From CBFHOS01 sp965657645 (GTDB lineage: Bacteria > Pseudomonadota > Alphaproteobacteria > Puniceispirillales > Puniceispirillaceae): a stretch of DNA of 64,000 bases. The stretch covers positions 1 through 64,000 of the forward strand of contig CBFHOS010000008.1 of assembly GCA_965657645.1 (NCBI GenBank), in the 5' to 3' direction. Below, piece after piece: positions 34,011 through 42,458 of this stretch (positions within the stretch are counted from its first letter, which is position 1; each line of letters opens with the position of its first letter). The notes beneath the pieces were generated by a model. It did no database searches and was not told the DNA's origin. It was given only the letters and a program-made list of their open reading frames with translations. The position numbers and the translations under genes were made by a program.

Positions 34011-35308
34011 TGGACACATTATTTACCAATGCCCGGTTGATTGATCCGTCACAAAACATCGACGGCATCGGCTATTTGGGAATAAAAGACGGGGTCATTG
34101 CGCTAATGGGTCTTGGCAAACCATCGGCGAGTGACGAAGCGCATAAAGCCGATGAAATTATTGATTGCAAAGGCGCATGCCTCGCCCCCGGCATTGTTGA
34201 TATGCGGGTACAGACTGCTGATCCGGGCAACGAGCATCTTGAAGATTTGGCGACATTGTTGCGGGCCGCCGCCGCAGCTGGCATTACCGGCCTTGCCTGT
34301 TTACCGAACACCCAGCCAGTCATTGACGATGCCAGCATGATTGACTCGCTTACCCTTCGCGCCTCCCGCTTTGGTGGTCCGCGTCTTTATGTATATGGCG
34401 CCGCAACGAAAAACCTGAGCGGTTCTGAAATGGCCGAGATCGGGCTTATGAGTGAGGCTGGCGCTGTTGGTTTTTGTAATGGCGTTAGCACCATTGATAA
34501 TAGCCTAGTAATGCGCCGCGCCCTCTCCTATTGCGGCATGCTCGACAAGGTGTTGATCCAGCATTGCGAGGATAGCGACCTTGCGGCTGGTGGTGAAATG
34601 AATGAGGGCGAGACCTCTACCCGCCTTGGTTTACTGGGTATTCCTGCCGCGGCTGAGGCGATTATCATTGATCGTGATTTGCATCTAGTGCGCCTTACCG
34701 GAGCGCGGTATCATGTTGCCCATATCACAACCAGAGCCGGCATTGACGCTGTGCGCCGTGCCAAGCTAGAGGGATTACCGGTAACGGCAGACACTGCCCC
34801 GCCATATTTCCTGTTAAACGAGATCGCCGTTAGCACTTATGACACCGCGTTCAAATTATCACCGCCCCTGCGCAGTGAAGACGATAGACACGCGGTAATC
34901 GAAGGTTTGGCAGACGGCACTATTGACGCCATTGCATCGGACCATGTCCCCGTAGACGGCGATGCCAAGGCGCAACCATTTGGTCCATCTCAACCAGGCG
35001 CATCTGGCATCGACACTCTATTTGCATTAACAATGGCACTGGTCCAGCAAGAGCATATTTCATTGGTTCGTGCGTTTGAATTGCTGTCATTAGCGCCAGC
35101 CTCTATCCTCGACATTCAGGGCGGAACTTTGGTTGCCGGATCGCCGGCTGATCTTATTATTTGTCGGCCTGATGTTGGCTGGATGATCCGCGGTGGCGAT
35201 TTTGTCTCATCATCACGCTTTACCCCATTTGAAGGCACACCAGCCCAAGGCATGATTGACGCAACCTATGTTAACGGCGTCAAAATCTTTGAAAGATCAG
35301 CAAAATGA
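34007..35308 (+). CDS. pyrC: Dihydroorotase-like protein lacking the HxH metal motif
   Basis: A 433-residue amidohydrolase-fold protein of the class I dihydroorotase group. The fold is whole: PGIVD, NTQPVIDD, IQHCEDSDL, YHVAHITTRAGIDAVR, TADTAPPYFLL, FKLSPPLRSEDDR and AIASDHVP. However the metal-binding DxHxHxR is DMRVQTA here (Arg67, Gln69, Ala71 instead of His, His, Arg). This matches the non-catalytic PyrC' type that supports PyrB in Pseudomonas and the DMRV form common in alphaproteobacteria; a second true dihydroorotase would then be needed elsewhere. The four-base overlap with pyrB (ATGA) fits equimolar production. Confidence 0.92.
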   Translation: MMDTLFTNARLIDPSQNIDGIGYLGIKDGVIALMGLGKPSASDEAHKADEIIDCKGACLAPGIVDMRVQTADPGNEHLEDLATLLRAAAAAGITGLACLPNTQPVIDDASMIDSLTLRASRFGGPRLYVYGAATKNLSGSEMAEIGLMSEAGAVGFCNGVSTIDNSLVMRRALSYCGMLDKVLIQHCEDSDLAAGGEMNEGETSTRLGLLGIPAAAEAIIIDRDLHLVRLTGARYHVAHITTRAGIDAVRRAKLEGLPVTADTAPPYFLLNEIAVSTYDTAFKLSPPLRSEDDRHAVIEGLADGTIDAIASDHVPVDGDAKAQPFGPSQPGASGIDTLFALTMALVQQEHISLVRAFELLSLAPASILDIQGGTLVAGSPADLIICRPDVGWMIRGGDFVSSSRFTPFEGTPAQGMIDATYVNGVKIFERSAK

Positions 35309-35937
35309 TTGTCGATCCGATGTTTATCGGCGGGGTTATTTTGATCTCTTACTTAGCGGGTGCCATTCCGTTTGGCCTTGTTTTCACCCGCCTTGCTGGC
35401 AAGGGTGACATTCGCGCCATTGGTAGTGGCAATATCGGCACGACCAATGTTTTGCGCACAGGCAGTAAACCTCTTGCCGCTCTGACTTTGATTTTTGACG
35501 CTGGCAAGGGCGCGGTGATTATTTTGATCGCGGTGCATTTTGCATCGACTACCGACAATGCCGCTACAGGCGAGACCATCACTTTGATAAGCGCAATTTC
35601 TGGCCTTAGCGCGGTAATCGGCCATTGCTTCCCCATTTGGTTAGGCTTTAAGGGCGGAAAGGGCGTTGCTACAGCGCTTGCAGTCTTTGCCACCTATGAT
35701 TTGCGCTTGGGCGGCTTGTTCGTCGCTCTGTGGCTGTCTGTGGCGTTTATCTTCCGGTTTTCATCGCTTGCCGCCCTCACCGCCACGTTGGGCTGTGTCG
35801 CCGCGGCCTTTTTGCTTGGGCTTGATATGGCGATTGTGAGCGCGATGGTGGTGATCACCGGCATAATCTGGGCACGCCATCACGAGAATATCGGCCGATT
35901 GCTCGCTGGAACCGAGTCCAAGATCGGCAAAAAGTAA
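35305..35937 (+). CDS. plsY: Acyl-phosphate:glycerol-3-phosphate acyltransferase PlsY
   Basis: A 210-residue inner-membrane enzyme that makes lysophosphatidic acid from acyl phosphate, the first committed step of phospholipid synthesis. It has about six hydrophobic helices and the three PlsY motifs: IRAIGSGNIGTTNVLRTG, GHCFPIWLGFKGGKGVAT and the C-terminal RHHENIGRLLAGTESKIG. Its ATG overlaps the pyrC stop by four bases, so it belongs to the pyrBC operon, the usual alphaproteobacterial order. Confidence 0.96.
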   Translation: MIVDPMFIGGVILISYLAGAIPFGLVFTRLAGKGDIRAIGSGNIGTTNVLRTGSKPLAALTLIFDAGKGAVIILIAVHFASTTDNAATGETITLISAISGLSAVIGHCFPIWLGFKGGKGVATALAVFATYDLRLGGLFVALWLSVAFIFRFSSLAALTATLGCVAAAFLLGLDMAIVSAMVVITGIIWARHHENIGRLLAGTESKIGKK

Positions 35938-35950
35938 TCAATTACTGCCC

Positions 35951-35969
35951 TATTAACCTAAGGTTAATA
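35951..35969 (+). promoter_or_regulatory. 19-bp perfect palindrome with a TTAA-N7-TTAA CtrA-type box, upstream of dprA
   Basis: TATTAACCT, a single central A, and AGGTTAATA form a perfect 19-bp palindrome. Inside it TTAA (35953-35956) and TTAA (35964-35967) are seven bases apart, the full binding consensus of the alphaproteobacterial cell-cycle/GTA regulator CtrA. It ends 22 bp before the dprA ATG, which has no clear Shine-Dalgarno. Confidence 0.6.
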
Positions 35970-35991
35970 ACTCGTCCTTATACCTATCCTT

Positions 35992-37083
35992 ATGGATCAC
36001 GCAGAAAAGCTGGCCACCTTAAGGCTTATTCGCACGCATAATATCGGACCAATGACGTTCTCTTTACTCATTCGCCGTTTTGGCAGTGCGTGTGATGCAC
36101 TAGCCGCCGTCCCGGAATTATCAAAGCGCGGTGGGCGCAAGATTACTCTTGCCGCAACATCTCTCGCCGAAGCGGAGATTGAAGCTAACACATCTGCCGG
36201 CGCACAGCTCATATTTAAGGGCGACGATGCATACCCGCCGCGTCTCGCCCAGTTCGACGACACCCCACCGGTTATATCTGTCTGTGGTAACACGCATCTG
36301 TTACACCGCCCGATGATTGCGATGGTTGGCGCCCGCAACGCCTCCATTAATGCCCAGAGGCATGGAGAGAAACTGGCCGAGGAGTTAACGGGTGAAGGAT
36401 ATGTGATCGTGTCTGGTCTTGCCCGCGGGATTGATACGGCCGCACATAACGGCGCATTGCAGGGCGGAACCGTTGCGGTGATCGCGGGCGGCATTGATGT
36501 CGTCTACCCGCCAGAAAACGAGGATTTGCAAAATGCCATTGCTCAAACCGGACTTTTGCTGGCGGAAATGCCGCCCGGCACCACCCCTACCCCGCGGCAT
36601 TTTCCCATCCGCAATCGGATCATTGCCGGTATGGCTGTTGGTACAGTGGTTATTGAGGCGGCGGAACGCTCTGGTTCATTGATCACCGCACGAGAAGCCT
36701 CGGAGCGCGGCGGCGAGGTCATGGCCATTCCCGGATCACCGCTAGACCCACGCGCGGCTGGTTGTAATCATCTGATCCGCGAAGGTGCCACTCTGGTGCA
36801 AAACCATCTTGATATCATCGAGGCGCTTTCCAACGCCGTCGAGGTAAGGGCACCAGCACATCGCGAACCCGACGCGCATTTTGTCGCCAGCTCTGAACAG
36901 GACATTACTATTGCCCGCAGTGCGATTCTGTCTGGACTTGCCGCCGAGCCGATTGAAATCGATGAATTAACCCGCTGGTGCAAGGTTTCACCAGCCAGTG
37001 TCCATGCCGCAATTCTTGAGCTAGAGCTAGCCGGATTTTTACTTCGGCTTCACGGAAATCGCGTTTCAAAAATCCTGATTTGA
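35992..37083 (+). CDS. dprA: DNA processing protein DprA
   Basis: A 363-residue DprA/Smf protein, which binds incoming single-stranded DNA and loads RecA during natural transformation or gene-transfer-agent uptake. A helical N-domain is followed by the Rossmann-like domain with MVGARNASINAQRHG, VSGLARGIDTAAHNGAL, GGIDVVYPPEN, FPIRNRIIAGMA and GSPLDPRAAGCNHLIREGA, then a C-terminal winged-helix DML1-like domain (PIEIDELTRWCKVSPASVHAAILELELAGFL in part). The palindromic CtrA-type box upstream suggests separate control from the pyr operon. Confidence 0.95.
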   Translation: MDHAEKLATLRLIRTHNIGPMTFSLLIRRFGSACDALAAVPELSKRGGRKITLAATSLAEAEIEANTSAGAQLIFKGDDAYPPRLAQFDDTPPVISVCGNTHLLHRPMIAMVGARNASINAQRHGEKLAEELTGEGYVIVSGLARGIDTAAHNGALQGGTVAVIAGGIDVVYPPENEDLQNAIAQTGLLLAEMPPGTTPTPRHFPIRNRIIAGMAVGTVVIEAAERSGSLITAREASERGGEVMAIPGSPLDPRAAGCNHLIREGATLVQNHLDIIEALSNAVEVRAPAHREPDAHFVASSEQDITIARSAILSGLAAEPIEIDELTRWCKVSPASVHAAILELELAGFLLRLHGNRVSKILI

Positions 37084-37104
37084 AAAAAAATAATCGAGAT
37101 TTTT

Positions 37105-37133
37105 TTGACAAAACCAAATTTTGGTACTATCGC
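37105..37133 (+). promoter_or_regulatory. Probable topA promoter with a palindromic spacer
   Basis: A consensus TTGACA -35 (37105-37110), a 17-bp spacer and TATCGC (37128-37133). Inside the spacer ACCAAA-T-TTTGGT (37113-37125) is a 13-bp inverted repeat that could bind a repressor or alter with supercoiling. The start codon is 29 bp beyond the -10. Confidence 0.45.
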
Positions 37134-37162
37134 AAGCGCTCCACCACATTGAAAGGAAGCGC

Positions 37163-39832
37163 ATGAAACTCGTCATTGTAGAGTCGCCAGCCAAAGCCAA
37201 AACCATTAATAGGTACCTTGGCGATGACTTTAAGGTGCTTGCGTCTTTTGGCCATGTGTGTGACCTGCCGAGCAAGGATGGGTCCGTGCTTCCGGACGAA
37301 GATTTTGAGATGAAATGGCAAGTCTCTGACGGGTCAAAAAAGCATCTCAGCGAAATCCAGACTGCGCTGAAACAAGCAGATAAACTCATTCTGGCAACTG
37401 ACCCCGACCGCGAGGGAGAGGCCATTAGCTGGCATGTACTGGAATTACTCAAGGCGAAAAAGCTGATTGGTGACAAGCCGGTTGAGCGGGTGGTGTTCAA
37501 CGAAGTCACAAAAACCGCTATCCTAAAGGCGATGGACCAGCCGCGCGACCTGGATGTCGAATTGATTGACGCCTACCGCGCCCGCCGCGCCCTCGATTAT
37601 CTTGTCGGATTTTCTATCTCGCCCGTGCTGTGGCGCAAACTTCCCGGCTCTCGCTCTGCTGGCCGTGTGCAATCTGTTGCGCTTCGCCTGATTTGTGAGC
37701 GTGAAGCGGCAATCGAAGCCTTTAACAGCGAAGAATATTGGAGTGTGGAAGCCGAAATGGGCAAGGCTGATGGGCGTAACTTCACCGCTCGCCTGACGCA
37801 TCTAGACGGTGAGAAGGTTGCCAAGCTAGACATCAAGACCGAAGCCGCCGCCCTCGCCGCTGTTGAGAAAATCAAAGCATCTGCGCTATTTGTGAAGAAT
37901 ATCGAGACAAAGCGTCAAAAGCGTAATCCGTCTCCACCATTCACCACATCAACCATGCAGCAAGAAGCATCTCGCAAGCTTGGCTTCTCCGCCCAACGGA
38001 CCATGCAGATTGCCCAAAGATTGTATGAAGGCATCAATATCGGCTCGGAGACTACCGGCCTCATTACCTATATGCGTACCGACGGTGTCCAGCTGGGCGG
38101 CGAGGCTATCGCGTCTGTGCGGGCCGATATCGGCACCCGTTATGGCAATCGCTATGTGCCTGACGCACCCCGCGTGTACAAAACCAAAGCGGCAAATGCG
38201 CAAGAAGCCCACGAGGCCATTCGCCCGACCGAGATTAGCCGGGCTCCGGCACAAATGCGTGACTATCTCGACCATGACCAATTCCGGCTTTATGAGCTAA
38301 TCTGGAAGCGCACAATCGCCAGCCAGATGCAATCAGCCGAACTCGACCAAACCGGTATCGACATTGGCAATGCCGAGGATAGCGTAATGTTACGCGCGTC
38401 AGGACAAGTCATTGTTTTTGATGGCTTCCTGTCTGTATATAAAGAGAGCAAAGACGCCAAAGACGACCAGAGCGCAGATAAAGCCGCGGCTAAGGATGTT
38501 GGTGCAGGTGACGATGATAGCAAAAAGCTACTGCCCGAAGTATCGCGCACAGAGGCTTTGGCAACACGCAATGTCACCCCTGAACAGCATTTCACCCAGC
38601 CACCACCGCGTTTTACTGATGCAAGTCTGGTCAAGGCGATGGAAGAATTGGGCATTGGCCGCCCGTCGACCTATGCGTCGATCATTCAGGTTTTGCAAAA
38701 CCGTAACTATGTGATCAAAGACAAGGGCCGTTTCACCCCAGAGGACCGGGGACGGCTGGTCTCAACATTCTTGATGAATTTCTTTGATCGTTATGTTGAG
38801 TATGACTTCACCGCAAAGCTAGAGGGCCAGCTTGATGAGGTTTCGGCCGGCACGCTCGACTGGAAAACCCTGTTGGCGAATTTCTGGCGCGATTTCAAAA
38901 TTGCGATTGATGGCACTAAAGACCTGACGATCACCAATGTTCTTGATGTTCTTGACGAAGAGCTTGGCCCCCATTTCTTTAAGGCAGATGATGCTGGCGC
39001 CTTGATCCGCACCTGTCCAAATTGTGCGAATGGTAGGCTTGGCCTAAAACTGGGCAAATTTGGTGCCTTTGTTGGTTGTTCAAACTATCCAGAATGTAAA
39101 TTCACCCGGCAATTATCGAGTGATAATGATGATGCCGAGCAAGGCCCTGTAGGCGACAAAAACCTTGGTGACGATCCAAAAACCGGACTGCCGATTTATA
39201 TGCGGCGCGGGCCTTATGGTCCTTATGTCCAGCTGGGTGATCCGGAAACCAAAAAGCCGAAACGTGCCTCCCTGCCAAAGGGATTGTCCGCCGCAGATAT
39301 GGATCTAGAGCGCGCCATCGGCCTATTGGCATTGCCGCGCGATGTTGGCGCACATCCAGAGACTGGCGATATGATCCAAGCCGGACTTGGTCGTTTTGGT
39401 CCCTATCTTAAATATCAGGGCGGGTTCAGTAGCCTGCCGGCTGAAGATGATTTGCTCACCATCGGCATTAACCGGGCGGTCGATTTGTTGGCAGAAGCCG
39501 CAAAGAAAAAGGGCCGGCTTCTTGGCCAGCATCCTGACGGCGGTGATATCCATGTAAAGGCCGGTCGTTATGGTGCCTATGTCCAGCATGCGAAAACGCG
39601 CGCAACCTTACCGCGCGACACTGAAATTGCTGATGTCACATTGGAAATGGCGATTCCTCTGATTGCGGAAAAAGCGGCTAAATCTCCGGCCCCTAAAAAG
39701 AAGGCCGCAAAAAAGAAAACCACCGCTAAGAAGAAGACTGCCGCCAAGAAGAAGACTGCCGCCAAGAAAAAAGCTGCCCCAAAAAAGGCCGCGGCTAAAA
39801 TGGCGACTATTGCAAAGAAAGAGGCCCAATAG
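37163..39832 (+). CDS. topA: DNA topoisomerase I
   Basis: Type IA topoisomerase that relaxes negative supercoils. 889 residues: TOPRIM domain with DPDREG (80-85), catalytic Tyr303 in GLITYMRTDG, SRSAGRVQSVALRLI, IGRPSTYASIIQVLQNR, one Cys4 zinc ribbon (CPNC...CSNYPEC), two topo C-terminal repeats (RRGPYGPYVQLG and RFGPYLKY; also RYGAYVQH) and a 50-residue Lys/Ala/Thr/Pro tail resembling histone H1 (about 840-889). The ATG at 37163 follows AAAGGA; a longer frame from 37121 lies across the promoter. Its stop overlaps the rnr GTG by one base. Confidence 0.97.
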   Translation: MKLVIVESPAKAKTINRYLGDDFKVLASFGHVCDLPSKDGSVLPDEDFEMKWQVSDGSKKHLSEIQTALKQADKLILATDPDREGEAISWHVLELLKAKKLIGDKPVERVVFNEVTKTAILKAMDQPRDLDVELIDAYRARRALDYLVGFSISPVLWRKLPGSRSAGRVQSVALRLICEREAAIEAFNSEEYWSVEAEMGKADGRNFTARLTHLDGEKVAKLDIKTEAAALAAVEKIKASALFVKNIETKRQKRNPSPPFTTSTMQQEASRKLGFSAQRTMQIAQRLYEGINIGSETTGLITYMRTDGVQLGGEAIASVRADIGTRYGNRYVPDAPRVYKTKAANAQEAHEAIRPTEISRAPAQMRDYLDHDQFRLYELIWKRTIASQMQSAELDQTGIDIGNAEDSVMLRASGQVIVFDGFLSVYKESKDAKDDQSADKAAAKDVGAGDDDSKKLLPEVSRTEALATRNVTPEQHFTQPPPRFTDASLVKAMEELGIGRPSTYASIIQVLQNRNYVIKDKGRFTPEDRGRLVSTFLMNFFDRYVEYDFTAKLEGQLDEVSAGTLDWKTLLANFWRDFKIAIDGTKDLTITNVLDVLDEELGPHFFKADDAGALIRTCPNCANGRLGLKLGKFGAFVGCSNYPECKFTRQLSSDNDDAEQGPVGDKNLGDDPKTGLPIYMRRGPYGPYVQLGDPETKKPKRASLPKGLSAADMDLERAIGLLALPRDVGAHPETGDMIQAGLGRFGPYLKYQGGFSSLPAEDDLLTIGINRAVDLLAEAAKKKGRLLGQHPDGGDIHVKAGRYGAYVQHAKTRATLPRDTEIADVTLEMAIPLIAEKAAKSPAPKKKAAKKKTTAKKKTAAKKKTAAKKKAAPKKAAAKMATIAKKEAQ

Positions 39833-42141
39833 TGTCAGATCCAGAGACCGAGCTTCCCAATAAAGAGCGTTCCAATACAGCGCTCCCAAGTGAAGAATTG
39901 GTCCTTGATTACATCAATAGTTGCGTGTCCCCACCGAGTGTTCGCGACATTGCCCGTGCGCTTAAATTACCACAAGAATTGCGGGCCCCACTTCGCCGAA
40001 TGATCCGTCAAATGGCGGAAAACGGGACCATTGCGCGTCAAGAAGGCCGCCGTGTTGCCGCACCAGATCAATTGCCCGAAGTCACCGTTCTAGAGATCAC
40101 CGGCTTTGACGATCAGGGTGATTGTATGGCGGTTGCGCCGTCAAACACCAAGGATGAAGCGCCAGAAATTCGCGTGCTATTGAGCAAAAAAGCAGGCCGC
40201 GCCCCAGCCATTGGCCAGAGTATTTTGGCGCGGTTGGCTAAAACGGGTCCCAATCACTATGAAGCGCGGATCATTCGGCTTCTTGATCGCCAGCAAAAGC
40301 GGATGTTCGGTGTGGTTACGAAAACCAGTAAGGGCTTTCGCCTTGCACCGGCCGAACGCGGCAAACGCGATTCGATAACCATTCAATCCAGCCCCGACAC
40401 CTCCAAAAATTCCGGTGGTATCAATTGGCAAGATGGTGATCTTGTTGAAGCCGAGTTGATGCCATCGCGTGGTTATATGGGCAAAGCCGCACGGGTTATC
40501 CGCACCCTTGGCCCCGCCGATGAGCGCGGTGCATTTAGTGCGCTGGCCCTTGCCGAATTTAACATCCGCCATAGCTTTCCCGATGACGTCATCGCCGAGG
40601 CAGACGCCTTAAAAGCGCCAAACGCAAAAGGCCGTGAGGATTTGCGGTCATTGTCATTAGTCACGATTGATGGTGCCGATGCGCGTGATTTTGACGATGC
40701 GGTATATGCCGAACCGCTCGATAATGGCGGTTGGCGTTTGCTCATCGCGATTGCGGATGTGTCGCATTATGTGCGCCCCGATAGCCCGCTTGATACAGAG
40801 GCCCGCCGCCGTGGTAACTCGGTCTATCTGCCCGATATGGTAGTGCCGATGCTGCCTGAGGCCATTTCCAATGATTTATGTTCATTGCGACCGCTTGAAG
40901 ACCGCGCGGCGATGGTGGCCGAGGTGATTATCACCGCAGAGGGTAACAAGACCGAACACCGGATTTTCCGCGCGTTAATACGCTCGCATGCCCGCCTCAC
41001 CTATGATCAGGTGCAATCGGTTTATGAAGGCACGCATGATGAGGATGATATTGGCGTTGGGCATGGTGTTCTTCATAATTTGTTCGCCGCATGGCGCGCG
41101 CTGGATATTGCCCGCCAAGAACGGGAACCCCTCGCCCTCAATATGAAAGAGCGGCGCGTGGTCATGGATGAGTCTGGCCAGGCCGTGGCGATTTCGCAAA
41201 GATCACAAAACGAGGCGCAACGTCTCATTGAAGATTTCATGATCACCGCTAATGTCGTCGCCGCCGAGATTTTGATTGCCGGCAAACGCCCGTGCGTATT
41301 TCGGGTGCATGACCAGCCTGATCCGAAAAAAGCTGATAGCCTCTATGACCTCGCCAAAACTGTTGGGGCTAATTTTACCAAGGGTCAGGTTCTGCGGCCG
41401 CATCACTTTAACGCAATCTTGCTTCATGTGCGCGATAGTGACGATGAATTGATGGTCAATGAGGCGGTTTTGCGCAGTCAAGCCAAGGCAATTTATAGCA
41501 TTGATAATATTGGCCATTTTGGCTTGTCCCTGCGCAATTACGCGCATTTCACATCACCGATCAGGCGGTATGCCGATTTATTGGTGCACCGTGCTCTGGT
41601 CGATAATTTCGCTACGACAAAGGCGCCAAAGGATGGTCTTAACGGCATGGCGGGCGAGAGCATTGCCGAGATTTGCCAGCATATTTCAGAGACCGAATCC
41701 AACGCCGCCGGTGCCGAGCGCCGCACGATTGACCGCTTTGCGGCATCGCTATTCAGTTCACGCGTGACCGACATTGTGGATGGCACGATTGCTGGGATCA
41801 CCGGCTTTGGTGCGTTTGTCCGGCTGGAAGATGGCACGGCAGATGGTTTCCTGCCGCTGTCAGGTTTGCCCGATGATTATTACAATCTGGATGCGGCTGG
41901 TCAGGTATTAACCGGACGGCATACGGGCTGGTCATTCACCACAGGCACAAAGCTAAAAGTACAAATTCTCGAAGTAACGCCAATTAGTGGCGGGATCCTT
42001 CTTGGCTGGGAGGAAGGCGGCATTCCGAATGACCGTTCATCGAACAGCCGCCGCAAACAATCGACGCCAGGTGCGGGCAAAGGACGCCATCACAAGTCCG
42101 CGCGCGGCAATAAGAAATCTGGTAAACGAAAAAGGCGCTGA
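39832..42141 (+). CDS. rnr: Ribonuclease R
   Basis: A 769-residue RNase II-family 3'-5' exoribonuclease that degrades structured RNA. An N-terminal HTH-like segment (EELVLDYINSC...), cold-shock domains, the catalytic core with GADARDFDDAVYAE (acidic residues 283, 286, 288, 289), FTSPIRRYADLLVHRAL, a C-terminal S1 domain (GTIAGITGFGAFVRLEDGTADGFLPLS in part) and a basic tail (GRHHKSARGNKKSGKRKRR) are all present. The GTG start overlaps the topA stop (TAGTG), so translation is coupled. Confidence 0.95.
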   Translation: MSDPETELPNKERSNTALPSEELVLDYINSCVSPPSVRDIARALKLPQELRAPLRRMIRQMAENGTIARQEGRRVAAPDQLPEVTVLEITGFDDQGDCMAVAPSNTKDEAPEIRVLLSKKAGRAPAIGQSILARLAKTGPNHYEARIIRLLDRQQKRMFGVVTKTSKGFRLAPAERGKRDSITIQSSPDTSKNSGGINWQDGDLVEAELMPSRGYMGKAARVIRTLGPADERGAFSALALAEFNIRHSFPDDVIAEADALKAPNAKGREDLRSLSLVTIDGADARDFDDAVYAEPLDNGGWRLLIAIADVSHYVRPDSPLDTEARRRGNSVYLPDMVVPMLPEAISNDLCSLRPLEDRAAMVAEVIITAEGNKTEHRIFRALIRSHARLTYDQVQSVYEGTHDEDDIGVGHGVLHNLFAAWRALDIARQEREPLALNMKERRVVMDESGQAVAISQRSQNEAQRLIEDFMITANVVAAEILIAGKRPCVFRVHDQPDPKKADSLYDLAKTVGANFTKGQVLRPHHFNAILLHVRDSDDELMVNEAVLRSQAKAIYSIDNIGHFGLSLRNYAHFTSPIRRYADLLVHRALVDNFATTKAPKDGLNGMAGESIAEICQHISETESNAAGAERRTIDRFAASLFSSRVTDIVDGTIAGITGFGAFVRLEDGTADGFLPLSGLPDDYYNLDAAGQVLTGRHTGWSFTTGTKLKVQILEVTPISGGILLGWEEGGIPNDRSSNSRRKQSTPGAGKGRHHKSARGNKKSGKRKRR

Positions 42142-42260
42142 TCAGTGCTTGACAAAAGCCGCGTTATCCAGCAATTTGGCGCAGTTTTTGAGCGCCGTGT
42201 GGTGGCTTTGGGCAAACCCCAAGTGCAACCACGGACAACATCTCTCTAGGAGTTATAGCA

Positions 42261-42428
42261 ATGGCAAAGCCAGCTACCCTTCAAATCCGGCTCGTTAGCA
42301 CAGCCGACACCGGTTTTTTCTACGTCACTAAGAAAAACCCACGGACTAAGCCAGAAAAGCTGGAAGTCATGAAATATGACCCACGCGCGCGCAAGCACGT
42401 GTTGTTCCGTGAAGCAAAAATCAAGTAA
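42261..42428 (+). CDS. rpmG: 50S ribosomal protein L33
   Basis: A 55-residue L33: MAKPATLQIRLVSTADTG, FFYVTKKNPRT, KLEVMKYDPRARKHVLFREAKIK. It lacks the four zinc-binding cysteines (the C- form usual in Gram-negatives), so it is zinc-independent. A strong AGGAG lies 8 bp before the ATG. The 119-bp gap after rnr contains TTGACA at 42149-42154, a possible -35 for its own promoter. Confidence 0.97.
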   Translation: MAKPATLQIRLVSTADTGFFYVTKKNPRTKPEKLEVMKYDPRARKHVLFREAKIK

Positions 42429-42458
42429 ATCGATCCGGCGCATGAATGCGCTAGTCCT

